Of a stretch of 64,000 nucleotides of DNA, positions 43,496 through 52,422 are shown one piece after another; the first letter of the stretch is position 1; every line of letters begins with the position of its first letter. A program made the position numbers and the translations under genes. The DNA comes from Methylacidiphilum infernorum V4 (GTDB taxonomy: Bacteria; Verrucomicrobiota; Verrucomicrobiia; Methylacidiphilales; Methylacidiphilaceae), in NCBI RefSeq assembly GCF_000019665.1, contig NC_010794.1:930001-994000 (forward strand), given 5' to 3'. Under the pieces are notes generated by a model that saw nothing but the letters and a program-made list of their open reading frames with translations, did no database searches and was not told where the DNA came from.

Positions 43496-44944
43496 TTAGC
43501 TTCCGGCTACTCTAAATTCAATTCTTGCCGTTGTGCCTTTACCCTCCTGGCTTTCTAACGTTAACGTTCCCCCATTTTGCTCCGTATACCTTTTGGCTAT
43601 CGCCAGTCCCAGCCCTGTACCTTGAACCGAGGTGGTAAAAAAAGGTTGAAAGAGCTTGCCAAAGGCATAAGAAGGAATGCCCCTGCCTTGATCGGTGATT
43701 TCCAGGACGACCTTTTCAGAAGGAGAAGGAAAGTACCGGGTGGATACTTCTATGGGTCCACCCTGTTCCGAAGCCTGAATCGCATTGGAAATGAGCTCTA
43801 GGACCACCTGTTCAATTTGTGAAGGGTCAACAGAAATCATTGGGATGGAGGGATCTAGACAGGCTTTGAGGCGTATGATCTTTGGTAAAGTGCGAGCGAT
43901 GCTAGGGAGAAGAGAATTTAAAAGCTCGTTAAGATTTGTAGGAGAGCTATAGGGTACAGAAGGCTTGGTATAAGAAAGAAGATGATTTATCCTTTTATTG
44001 AGAATATCGGTCTCTATAAGGATTTCTTTAAAGGTCGCCCTTGTGGATTGCTCGAGGTTTTCTTCAAGCAGGGAAACTTCTGCAAGAGCCCTGATGCTTG
44101 AAAGAGGGTTTTTTATGCCGTGGGCAACCGCGGCGGCTGTTGCTTCAATGGAAGCCGTTTTTTCAGATTCTATAAGCTTTGCTTGAAAGGAGTCAATTTT
44201 TTCAAAAAGATGGGAAAAAGCTTCCGAGAGTTTTCCGATTTCACCAGGAAAAGAGGGCAGAAGAATTTTTTTGGGATCTGTCTTTGCTTGCTCTATGCTT
44301 TTGATCAGTTTTTGTAAAGGCAGAGAAATGCCCTGGTTTTGCCACTTGTACACAAGCCATAGTGCAGCAGCGCTGAAAAAAAAACTCAGGGGAATCAATA
44401 TCCGCGTAAATTGGACTAACTGTCCCTCTTTAGTTTCTATGGTTTCTATGGCCTTGAGATAGACCTTGTTTTGAAAATCTCCAATGGTTTTGTCGAAATT
44501 GAAGTAAGCTACTTTTTCTAGCTCTTCCTTTTTAGCTTTTAAGCTTTCTCTATTTTTTTCTTCATCAAAGGATTGCAACAAGACCAAGCTGGATTCTTCT
44601 AATTTTGCCCATTGGTTTTTAACCGCAAGAAATGAATCCTTTTCCTCTTTGTCAGAAAATAAAGGCGATGTAGAGTAAAGTTTGTTTTCAACCTGGTGGT
44701 GAATTTGAAAAAAATCCGCCTTGTCATAAGGATTCTGCCCATCGATATAATCGGCAATTTCCTTGAGCAGCTTATAGCCGAGAAGCTTGACTTCGTTGAG
44801 GCGGTGAATTTTTTCCCAATGCATCTGTATTTGCCGGATGTTGTTTAAAGAAAAGGTGGCTATCCAGGCCATTTCAAGCCCTAAAATGACCACTATGATA
44901 AATAGGAAAAAGGTGGCTATTTTAATTCTCAGGCTGATCTTCAT
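43496..44944 (-). CDS. Membrane sensor histidine kinase
   Basis: The partner of the NtrC-type regulator. Two membrane helices (about 8-30 and 181-200) bracket a 150-residue periplasmic helical region with no recognised ligand motif. A HAMP-like segment precedes the H-box VAHGIKNPLSSIR (His275). The ATPase has N-box ELISNAIQA, G1 DQGRGIP and G2 GTGLGLAIAKRY. Its start overlaps the glgB end by 23 bases, so it follows glgB on one transcript. The signal sensed is not known. Confidence 0.92.
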   Translation of the reverse strand: MKISLRIKIATFFLFIIVVILGLEMAWIATFSLNNIRQIQMHWEKIHRLNEVKLLGYKLLKEIADYIDGQNPYDKADFFQIHHQVENKLYSTSPLFSDKEEKDSFLAVKNQWAKLEESSLVLLQSFDEEKNRESLKAKKEELEKVAYFNFDKTIGDFQNKVYLKAIETIETKEGQLVQFTRILIPLSFFFSAAALWLVYKWQNQGISLPLQKLIKSIEQAKTDPKKILLPSFPGEIGKLSEAFSHLFEKIDSFQAKLIESEKTASIEATAAAVAHGIKNPLSSIRALAEVSLLEENLEQSTRATFKEILIETDILNKRINHLLSYTKPSVPYSSPTNLNELLNSLLPSIARTLPKIIRLKACLDPSIPMISVDPSQIEQVVLELISNAIQASEQGGPIEVSTRYFPSPSEKVVLEITDQGRGIPSYAFGKLFQPFFTTSVQGTGLGLAIAKRYTEQNGGTLTLESQEGKGTTARIEFRVAGS

Positions 44945-46949
44945 GGATTTTCTTAAATGCCAAACAAGCTAAAGGAGGAAGAGTTAAAGAAAGAGAATAG
45001 GGTTGCCCTTGCCATGCAAGGCTAACCGCTTCTTTTCCTAAGCTATTTCCTATACCGCTACCGCCGTATTCGGGAGCATCGCTGTTGAAAATCATTTTCC
45101 AATACCCTTTAAAGGGAGCACCTACGATGTAGTTTTCCCTGGGAACAGGAGTAAAATTAAAAACGCAGAGGATGTGTTCCTTGCCATCGGCAGAGCGGCG
45201 CATAAAGCTGATGATGCTTTTCTCGTAGTCCGAAAAATCGATCCAGCAAAAGCCTTTAGGGGAAAAATTGTTTCCGTAAAGAGCTTTTTCCGATTTGTAG
45301 AGAAAGTTAAGGTATTTTACCATGGAACAAAGTTGACCGTGGAGCCCTTCTGAAGCCAAATGCCAGTCAAGACTCTTTTCGTGGTACCATTCATCCCATT
45401 GGCCGAATTCCCCCCCCATGAAAAGGAGCTTATGGCCGGGGAAAAAGAATTGATAGGAGAAAAGGGCTCTTAAGTTTGCAAATTTTTGCCAGTTGTCTCC
45501 CGGCATTTTCCTTAGCAGAGAACCTTTGCCGTAGACCACTTCATCATGAGAAAGAGACAAAATGAAGTTTTCCTGGAACGCGTACCAGGCACTAAAAGTA
45601 AGCCGGTTTTGGTGGTATTTCCTAAAAATGGGATCCAGAGAGAAGTAAAAAAGACTATCATGCATCCATCCCATGTTCCATTTGAATCCAAAGCCTAGTC
45701 CTCCAACATATGTAGGTCGGGTAACCATGGGGTAGGCCGTCGATTCTTCGGCAATAAGCTGTATTCCACGAAATTCTTTATACAGGGTTTCATTGAGCGT
45801 CCGCAAAAAGTCGATAGCTTCCAGGTTTTCATTACCCCCATATTTATTGGGTATCCATTCCCCGGGTTTTCTTGAATAATCGAGGTAAAGCATCGAAGCA
45901 ACGGCGTCTATTCTCAATCCATCAACGTGATATTTTTCAAACCAGAATCGAGCGCTGCTGATCAGAAACTCTTTTACTTCATACCGACCGTAGTTGAAAA
46001 TGTAACTCCCCCAATCGGGATGATAACCTTGCCTAGGATCAGCGTGTTCGTAAAGGTGTGTGCCGTCAAAAACCCCTAGTCCATGCCCATCGGTTGCAAA
46101 ATGGGAGGGCACCCAATCGAGGATGACTCCAATACCATTACGGTGTAAATAATCGATTAAAAACATGAAATCTTGGGGAAAGCCGTAACGGCTTGTCGGA
46201 GCAAAATATCCTAGGGTTTGGTAACCCCATGAACCGTAATAGGGATGTTCCATAACGGGGAGAAACTCGACATGAGTATATCCCATCTCCTTTACGTAGC
46301 TGGCTAAGAGTAGTGCGATTTCCCTGTAATTAAGAAACCGGTTATTTTCTTCGAGCTTTCTTTTCCACGATCCCAGGTGTACTTCGTAGATGTTCCAAGG
46401 AGAATTTAAACCGTTGCGTTTTGTTTTGTTGTCCATCCATTCTTTGTCGAGCCAAGTGTATTCCAAGTTCCACACCATTGAAGCACTTTTGGGTGGTACT
46501 TCCCATAAAAAGGCAAAGGGATCGCCTTTAACATGAACACCGCCATCGGCTTTTGACACGATATGGTATTTGTAGAGATCTCCCTTCGCCACCCCGGGAA
46601 TAAATGTTTCCCAGATGCCGCTCTGATCTTCCCTAAGCGACATGGGGTTTGTCTTGGGATTCCAGCCGTTAAAGCTTCCTATGACGGAAACAGATTGAGC
46701 ATTAGGAGCCCATACGGCAAAATAGGCCCCCTTTTTGCCTTTCCACTTGAGAAGATGGCATCCTAACTTGTCATAAAGGTTGTAATGGGTTCCTTTTTTA
46801 AAAAGATAAATATCGTAATCGCTAAAAAGGCTAATGGGAGTTGCTTTATAAGGAGCCAAAAGGGGTGTTGTTAATTTTTTCATCATTGTTTTTTTTGAAC
46901 CTTGGGCTTGAAGATTGACCGTGTTATCCTCGTTGGAGGCTAAATCCAT
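44922..46949 (-). CDS. glgB: 1,4-alpha-glucan branching enzyme
   Basis: Makes alpha-1,6 branches in glycogen (GH13). An N-terminal carbohydrate-binding E-set domain (FAVWAPNAQSVSVIGSFNGWNPKTNPM) precedes the barrel: LDWVPSHFATDGHGLGVFDGTHLYEH, catalytic Asp in GLRIDAVASMLYLDYSRKPGEW, catalytic Glu in LIAEESTAYP, and LSLSHDEVVYGKGSL. At 675 residues it is normal. A long N-terminal tail may mean a start at the Met in residue 22 or 23. It sits 11 bases after mntH, apparently in the same operon, and 3 kb from treS, so synthesis of branched glucan through maltose-1-phosphate is plausible. Confidence 0.95.
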   Translation of the reverse strand: MDLASNEDNTVNLQAQGSKKTMMKKLTTPLLAPYKATPISLFSDYDIYLFKKGTHYNLYDKLGCHLLKWKGKKGAYFAVWAPNAQSVSVIGSFNGWNPKTNPMSLREDQSGIWETFIPGVAKGDLYKYHIVSKADGGVHVKGDPFAFLWEVPPKSASMVWNLEYTWLDKEWMDNKTKRNGLNSPWNIYEVHLGSWKRKLEENNRFLNYREIALLLASYVKEMGYTHVEFLPVMEHPYYGSWGYQTLGYFAPTSRYGFPQDFMFLIDYLHRNGIGVILDWVPSHFATDGHGLGVFDGTHLYEHADPRQGYHPDWGSYIFNYGRYEVKEFLISSARFWFEKYHVDGLRIDAVASMLYLDYSRKPGEWIPNKYGGNENLEAIDFLRTLNETLYKEFRGIQLIAEESTAYPMVTRPTYVGGLGFGFKWNMGWMHDSLFYFSLDPIFRKYHQNRLTFSAWYAFQENFILSLSHDEVVYGKGSLLRKMPGDNWQKFANLRALFSYQFFFPGHKLLFMGGEFGQWDEWYHEKSLDWHLASEGLHGQLCSMVKYLNFLYKSEKALYGNNFSPKGFCWIDFSDYEKSIISFMRRSADGKEHILCVFNFTPVPRENYIVGAPFKGYWKMIFNSDAPEYGGSGIGNSLGKEAVSLAWQGQPYSLSLTLPPLACLAFKKIHEDQPEN

Positions 46950-46960
46950 AGATGGCTATT

Positions 46961-48274
46961 TTAGGAAATTTTCAAAACTGAATCTACTAAAAGAAATAAG
47001 TTAAGAAGAATGATGCTCAAGGCGATAGTCCAACCAAGAACAGAACTGAGAGGACCTATGGCAAAACCGCCCATGGCTTCCTTACTTTGGCTTAGGAGAA
47101 GGAGAGGGATTAAGGCAAATCCGATTCCAAAACTCAAAACTACTTGGGAAAATATCATCAGCTTTGTGCAATCTATGCCCAAGAGGATTGCAACGATAGC
47201 CGGCAACATTGTAAAAAGTCTACGAAACCATAAAGGAAAACTAAAATGGATAAATCCTTGCATAATGATCTGTCCGGCGAGCGTGCCCACGGCCGATGAA
47301 GAGATTCCAGAGGCTAACAAAGAAAGTCCAAAAACCGCTGAAGCAAACTGTCCCAGGATCGGGATCAGGGTACGGTAAGCCGTTTCTAACCCGTTGGGGC
47401 TGACGTTTCCTTGATGAAAGGTTGCTGCGGAGACGATCAGCATGGCCATGTTGATCATCCCTGCAATGCTCATGGCTAAAAAAACGTCAATGAGGGAATA
47501 TTGGAGTAATTTTTTTTTGCTTAAGGAGTCTGTTATAACTATTCTATCCTGGGTTAAAGCGGAGTGAAGATATATGGCATGGGGCATAACAGTAGCACCC
47601 AGAATGCCGGCTGCAAGGTAGACGCTATCTCCAGATTTAAACTGAGGAATAAAAATTCCTTGAAGAATGGCCGTGGTATCGGGATGGGCAATGAAGATTT
47701 CCAAGAGATAACATAAGGCTACGATACCGACAAAGGAGCCTACGGTGATTTCCAGCAACCGGAATCCCTGTTTTTGAAGATAAAGAATAAGGGAAGTCAG
47801 AACGGCTGTAAGTAGAGCTCCACCAATTAAAGGAAAACCAAAAAGAATTTTAAAACCGATAACCGCTCCTATGAACTCTGCAAGATCTGTAGCCATGGCC
47901 ATGACTTCGGCTTGAATCCAATAAAAATAACGGAATAGAGGGGAAGGGGCCCAGTCTCTGATCCATTCGGGTAGATTTTTCCCCGTGATCATGCCGAGCC
48001 TGGCGGAAAGCCACTGGATAAACATGGCCATCAGGTTTGATAATAAGACTACCCAAAGGAGGTTGTATCCAAATTTCGATCCGCTCTCAATGTTTGTCGC
48101 GTAATTGCCCGGATCAATATAGGCTATGGCCGCTATGAAGGCAGGCCCGATAAAAGGGAAAAGCCTGTTTATGATTTTTGGCTCTTTACCTTCGAGGATT
48201 TCTTTTGCTCTTTGAATGACCCAAGAATCGATTGTGGAACGTTTAACGGGTAGTCCTCTTTGGGTGGTTTTCAT
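46961..48274 (-). CDS. mntH: Nramp-family divalent metal transporter (MntH-like)
   Basis: A proton-coupled importer for Mn2+ and related metals with about 11 helices in 437 residues. The family motifs are IDPGNYATNIESGSKFGYNLLWVVLLSNLMAMFIQ (helix 1 metal site DPGN) and GATVMPHAIYLHSAL (helix 6 metal site with MPHA). ATSLAEFIGA-like TDLAEFIGAVIGF is also typical. The mntR-type regulator ends 45 bases upstream, with a DtxR-type operator before it. This supports manganese as main substrate, though iron or other metals cannot be excluded. Confidence 0.92.
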   Translation of the reverse strand: MKTTQRGLPVKRSTIDSWVIQRAKEILEGKEPKIINRLFPFIGPAFIAAIAYIDPGNYATNIESGSKFGYNLLWVVLLSNLMAMFIQWLSARLGMITGKNLPEWIRDWAPSPLFRYFYWIQAEVMAMATDLAEFIGAVIGFKILFGFPLIGGALLTAVLTSLILYLQKQGFRLLEITVGSFVGIVALCYLLEIFIAHPDTTAILQGIFIPQFKSGDSVYLAAGILGATVMPHAIYLHSALTQDRIVITDSLSKKKLLQYSLIDVFLAMSIAGMINMAMLIVSAATFHQGNVSPNGLETAYRTLIPILGQFASAVFGLSLLASGISSSAVGTLAGQIIMQGFIHFSFPLWFRRLFTMLPAIVAILLGIDCTKLMIFSQVVLSFGIGFALIPLLLLSQSKEAMGGFAIGPLSSVLGWTIALSIILLNLFLLVDSVLKIS

Positions 48275-48319
48275 ATTTCTCTTAAAAAGAAAAACGTAGG
48301 GAAGAGTCGATGAGAACTC

Positions 48320-49036
48320 TTATGGAGAATCCCTACGGGACAGCTGCAAAAGAGGGACGACTTTGATTTTCCCCCCTGTTGCAAAGGGGATGACTACTTT
48401 TTTATGGCCTTTTGCCGGAATATCCAAGGTGATTTCTTCCGTAGAAATTTCCAACACTTCGACAAGGGTTCCGGGAACGAGTCCAATAATGTAAAACTGC
48501 CTTAGAGATTGTTTATCCTGGGCTATGATCCTTCTGATTTCCGCCTTATCTCCCTTATTCAAGCTAAAAAGCTCTTTTTCATTTTCGTCAATCGGCATAA
48601 CCAGGTCCTGGGAAGGAATGGGATCCCCATGCGGGTCCCTAAGGGGGTGACCGAGAAGCTTGGCGATTGCTTCTTCAAACTGCTCGCTGATGACATGTTC
48701 GAGTTGCTCAGCCTCTCCATGCACTTCATCCCACCGGTAACCCAGTTGTTTGGCTAGGAAAGTTTCCAGGAGCCGATGATGCCTCAAAATTTCCATGGCG
48801 ATCCGCAACCCAGTTTCGGTAAGGGAAATGTCATGGTAGGGCTTTCTTTGAACCAGTCCCAGTTTTACGAGTTTTTTTATCATTTCCGTGACAGAGGCGG
48901 ATTTTACCCCGATTTTCTGTGCAAGAGACAGGGTGGTTACAGGTTGACCTTGCTCGGTTAAGAGAAAGATTTCTTTTATGTAATCTTCTTGAGATGCACT
49001 GAGTTCGATGGATTCATATTGATTTGTTTTCTTCAT
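48320..49036 (-). CDS. mntR: DtxR/MntR-family metal-dependent repressor
   Basis: A metal-sensing repressor of metal uptake. Residues 10-75 form the winged helix (SASQEDYIKEIFLLTEQGQPVTTLSLAQKIGVKSASVTEMIKKLVKLGLV). A dimerisation and metal-binding domain follows (HRLLETFLAKQLGYRWDEVHGEAEQLEHVISEQFEEAI), then a C-terminal FeoA/SH3-like domain (KGDKAEIRRI...GLVPGTLVEVLEI). The three-domain form is closer to IdeR/DtxR than to short MntR. It immediately precedes mntH on the same strand. A TTAG-N6-CTAA dyad 21 bases before its start suggests autoregulation. Confidence 0.92.
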   Translation of the reverse strand: MKKTNQYESIELSASQEDYIKEIFLLTEQGQPVTTLSLAQKIGVKSASVTEMIKKLVKLGLVQRKPYHDISLTETGLRIAMEILRHHRLLETFLAKQLGYRWDEVHGEAEQLEHVISEQFEEAIAKLLGHPLRDPHGDPIPSQDLVMPIDENEKELFSLNKGDKAEIRRIIAQDKQSLRQFYIIGLVPGTLVEVLEISTEEITLDIPAKGHKKVVIPFATGGKIKVVPLLQLSRRDSP

Positions 49037-49056
49037 GCATGAACTTTGCGTATAAT

Positions 49057-49070
49057 TTAGACTATCCTAA
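49057..49070. promoter_or_regulatory. DtxR/IdeR-type operator before mntR-mntH
   Basis: TTAG-ACTATC-CTAA is a dyad. Its complement reads TTAGGATAGTCTAA, close to the core of the DtxR/IdeR consensus (TTAGGTTAGGCTAA). It lies 21 bases upstream of the mntR ATG, next to a possible -10 element, where a bound repressor would block transcription of mntR, mntH and perhaps glgB. It also faces acnA, which starts 83 bases away on the other side. Confidence 0.6.
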
Positions 49071-49152
49071 TTTTGAAAAATAAAAATGATTTTCTTGAAA
49101 AAAGTTATAAATTGAGCATTAACCCTATACCATTGAATATATTTATAAATCT

Positions 49153-51903
49153 ATGAATTCTTTTTTTAATCTTTCTTCAGTTTTAAAAACTTTTTCTCTT
49201 CCCGGATCCAGAACCTCTTTTTCCTATGTTAGTCTTCCCGAGTTTGGAAAACTTTTTTTCCCTCAATTGGAGAGGCTGCCTATTTCGTTGCGGATTATTT
49301 TTGAATCCGTTTTGCGTAATTACTTTGAAAAAAAAGCGAGCAAAGAAGATGTTGAAAAGTTTTTTTCCTGGCCACGGGTTTCCAAAGAAGAGATTCCTTT
49401 TTATGTAGGAAGAATATTGCTTCAAGATTTTACCGGTGTACCTCTTTTAGTGGATTTGGCGGCACTCCGGGATGCGGTCCATAAGGGAGGAAAAGATCCC
49501 AAACAGGTGGAACCGCTTATTCCTGTCGATCTTGTTGTTGATCATTCTGTCCAAGTCGATGTCTTTGGGTTAGACAAAGCCCTTGAGTATAATTTAAAAA
49601 AGGAACTCGAAAGAAATATCCAAAGATATTCTTTTTTAAAATGGGCGCAATCGGCTTTTTCTCGTCTAAGAATTTTCCCTCCCGGAGTAGGGATATGTCA
49701 TCAAGTAAACCTTGAATATTTAGCGCAGGGAATATTAAGCCAACAAAGGGATAACTCCCTCTTGCTTTATCCTGATTCTGTCCTTGGCACAGACTCTCAT
49801 ACGACAATGATCAATGGTCTTGGAATCGTGGGTTGGGGAGTAGGGGGCATAGAAGCCGAGGCGGCCATGCTTGGAGAGGCCTATTATATGTCCATACCTG
49901 AAGTGGTCGGGGTGAGGTTGCTCGGATCCCTTCGGGAAGGGGTAATGGCTACAGATTTGGTTCTTACGTTGACAGAGAAATTAAGAAAAGAAGGAGTAGT
50001 GGGCAAGATCGTCGAGTTTTTTGGACCAGCGGTCCGTTCATTGTCCGTTCCCGATAGAGCCACCGTAGCAAACATGGCTCCGGAGTATGGGGCAACAATG
50101 GGCTTTTTCCCAGTAGATGATCAGGTGCTTTTATACTTTCAACAAACGGGAAGGGAAAAAAATTTAGTTTCCTTAGTTGAACATTTTTATAAAGCTCAGC
50201 ATCTTTTTGGGTTTTCAACAGAACTTGACGATAGACTCTATTCGCAGGTAGTTGAACTTCACTTGGATACTATCGAACCTTCTGTGGCTGGTCCCAGAAG
50301 ACCCCAAGATCGGCTTTCCCTGCCAGAACTACCGCAAAAATTTGTCTCCTTGCTTACTCAACCCCCTTCTGAACAGGGATATGGGAGAGAACCGGAAAAA
50401 ATTGAAAAAAGATATCGAGTGAGTCCTTATCCCTTTTTAAAAGAGCCAAAAGGCCGATGGGAAGAAATTGGAGACGGCTCCGTGGTCATAGCGGCTATTA
50501 CGAGTTGCACGAATACATCCAATCCGTTGGCTATGATTGGAGCCGGCTTATTGGCCAAAAAAGCCGTGCTTAGGGGATTAAAAGTCCCCGGATACGTGAA
50601 GACCTCCCTGGCCCCGGGTTCTAGGGTTGTAGAAGATTATCTGTTAAAAAGCGGACTTCAAGAATATCTTGATCGGTTGGGCTTCCAAATCGTTGGTTTT
50701 GGATGTACAACTTGCATTGGTAATAGCGGTCCACTCTCGGAAGAGATTGAACAACTGATCAAGGATAAAGAGCTTGTTGTTGCCAGTGTTCTTTCAGGAA
50801 ATAGAAATTTTGAAGCCCGGATTCATCCGTTTGTCAAGGCGAACTTCCTTATGTCTCCCCCGCTCGTTGTTGCTTTTGCCCTTGCTGGAACAGTGCTTAA
50901 AAACCTTTGGGCAGAACCGTTGGGTATAGATCGGGAAGGGAAAGAGGTTTTCTTAAAAGATATTTGGCCTTCATCCGAGGAGATACGCGAGGTTTTGGCC
51001 TGTGCGGTTAGTCCTGAAGCTTTCAAAAGGCTATACTCCGAATTTATCGAAAAGAACCTGTTCTGGGAGGCCATAGATTATCAAACAGCCGTTCTCTACG
51101 CTTGGGATCCTTCTAATACCTATATCCAGTATCCCCCCTTTTTCGAGGAAAGCCTCAAGGGCGACCTTCGCCAGCCTGTCCCTATATTAGGGGCTAGAGC
51201 TTTGTGTATTTTAGGTGATTCCATCACCACCGATCATATTTCGCCAGCCGGGACAATACCTCTAAAATCTCCTGCGGGGAGTTATCTTTCCAGCTTGGGG
51301 GTTCCCTTTAAGGACTTCAACAGTTACGGTTCCCGTAGAGGCAACCACCACGTTATGATTAGGGGAACTTTTGGTAATGTACGGCTGAAAAACTTGATGG
51401 TTAAAGGTAAAGAAGGGGGCTATACCCGACATATGCCCGATGGGAAAGAGATGTCTATCTATGATGCCGCTATGCTTTATCAAGAAGAGAAAGTCCCGTT
51501 GATCGTGCTTGCCGGCAAGGAGTATGGTTCGGGAAGTTCCAGAGATTGGGCGGCTAAAGGAACAAGGCTTTTGGGAGTAAGGGCGGTTATTGCGGAGAGC
51601 TTTGAAAGGATTCATAGAAGTAATTTGATTGGGATGGGAGTGTTGCCCCTTGAGTTTGAAAAAGGGCAAAATGTTGCCACCTTGCGAATAGACGGAACGG
51701 AGCTATTTTCAATACCGCAGACGACGGATTGGATTAGACCTGGACAGAGAGTATCGCTGGAGATAAAAAGAACGGATGGTTCAGTTGAGAAGGTTTTCTT
51801 GCTATGCCGGATAGATAATGAAGCTGAATATAATTATTACGTTCATGGCGGTATTTTACCTTACATATTGGACCGGTTCTTACACAATCTCCCTGAGCAC
51901 TGA
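49153..51903 (+). CDS. acnA: Aconitate hydratase (AcnA/IRP type)
   Basis: A TCA-cycle enzyme interconverting citrate and isocitrate, with a 4Fe-4S cluster. At 916 residues it has the length and domain order of the AcnA/IRP1 family: GVPLLVDLAALRDA, VPVDLVVDHSVQVD-like IPVDLVVDHSVQVD, GTDSHTTMINGLGIVGWGVGG, cluster cysteines in AITSCTNTSNPLAM and GFGCTTCIGNSGPL, and the swivelling C-terminal domain with LAGKEYGSGSSRDWAAKGTRLLG. The divergent mntR promoter lies upstream. Confidence 0.96.
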   Translation: MNSFFNLSSVLKTFSLPGSRTSFSYVSLPEFGKLFFPQLERLPISLRIIFESVLRNYFEKKASKEDVEKFFSWPRVSKEEIPFYVGRILLQDFTGVPLLVDLAALRDAVHKGGKDPKQVEPLIPVDLVVDHSVQVDVFGLDKALEYNLKKELERNIQRYSFLKWAQSAFSRLRIFPPGVGICHQVNLEYLAQGILSQQRDNSLLLYPDSVLGTDSHTTMINGLGIVGWGVGGIEAEAAMLGEAYYMSIPEVVGVRLLGSLREGVMATDLVLTLTEKLRKEGVVGKIVEFFGPAVRSLSVPDRATVANMAPEYGATMGFFPVDDQVLLYFQQTGREKNLVSLVEHFYKAQHLFGFSTELDDRLYSQVVELHLDTIEPSVAGPRRPQDRLSLPELPQKFVSLLTQPPSEQGYGREPEKIEKRYRVSPYPFLKEPKGRWEEIGDGSVVIAAITSCTNTSNPLAMIGAGLLAKKAVLRGLKVPGYVKTSLAPGSRVVEDYLLKSGLQEYLDRLGFQIVGFGCTTCIGNSGPLSEEIEQLIKDKELVVASVLSGNRNFEARIHPFVKANFLMSPPLVVAFALAGTVLKNLWAEPLGIDREGKEVFLKDIWPSSEEIREVLACAVSPEAFKRLYSEFIEKNLFWEAIDYQTAVLYAWDPSNTYIQYPPFFEESLKGDLRQPVPILGARALCILGDSITTDHISPAGTIPLKSPAGSYLSSLGVPFKDFNSYGSRRGNHHVMIRGTFGNVRLKNLMVKGKEGGYTRHMPDGKEMSIYDAAMLYQEEKVPLIVLAGKEYGSGSSRDWAAKGTRLLGVRAVIAESFERIHRSNLIGMGVLPLEFEKGQNVATLRIDGTELFSIPQTTDWIRPGQRVSLEIKRTDGSVEKVFLLCRIDNEAEYNYYVHGGILPYILDRFLHNLPEH

Positions 51904-52422
51904 AAGGAGAGGGATTGTGGCCTCAAAAAAAGAATAATAAACCATGTCTTCATGCAATGCCGGTCGGGAATTTTTAAGTAAGTTGACTTGTTCTGTAATA
52001 AAGCGATTTGCCTGGTGGGTATTTGTGAAGACATATTTTGCAATACCCTTACCAAATCGACCGAAAAGAATTGGGGTTCTTGCTCCGTTCCTTTGGAAAC
52101 AAGCAAAGCCTTGTTCTACATTACTTGGAATCCGAAGCAGCTGCCCATAATAAGAGATTGGATCTATGAGGTAAAGAAAACGAATTTTAATTTGTCTCTG
52201 TAAAAGTATTCTACATAGCCTCAGTGCGGCAATAGCCCCTCGGCTATAGCCAAATACAACAAGCGGATTGTTCCTTTTTTCAATGCTACGGGCAATAGAA
52301 AAAAGACCAAGTAAAGATACCGGAGGAAAGACGGCAGCCAGCTTGAAGTCATTTAACTGAACAAGGCTATAATTGACATAGGGAAAAGAGGCTGGCCCAA
52401 GTCCATAAAAACCGATTTTCAT
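51880..52422 (-). CDS. Small protein with alpha/beta-hydrolase-like nucleophile elbow
   Basis: A 180-residue protein of unknown function. VVFGYSRGAIAALRL has the GxSxG form of an alpha/beta-hydrolase elbow following a beta strand, and FLYLIDPISYYGQLL fits the next strand with a possible acid. No oxyanion motif or catalytic His is clear, so activity is uncertain. Its 3' end overlaps acnA by 24 bases and its start overlaps the oppA stop by 4 bases, which couples it to the gap-pgk-tpi-secG-oppA run. Confidence 0.6.
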   Translation of the reverse strand: MKIGFYGLGPASFPYVNYSLVQLNDFKLAAVFPPVSLLGLFSIARSIEKRNNPLVVFGYSRGAIAALRLCRILLQRQIKIRFLYLIDPISYYGQLLRIPSNVEQGFACFQRNGARTPILFGRFGKGIAKYVFTNTHQANRFITEQVNLLKNSRPALHEDMVYYSFFEATIPLLSVLREIV

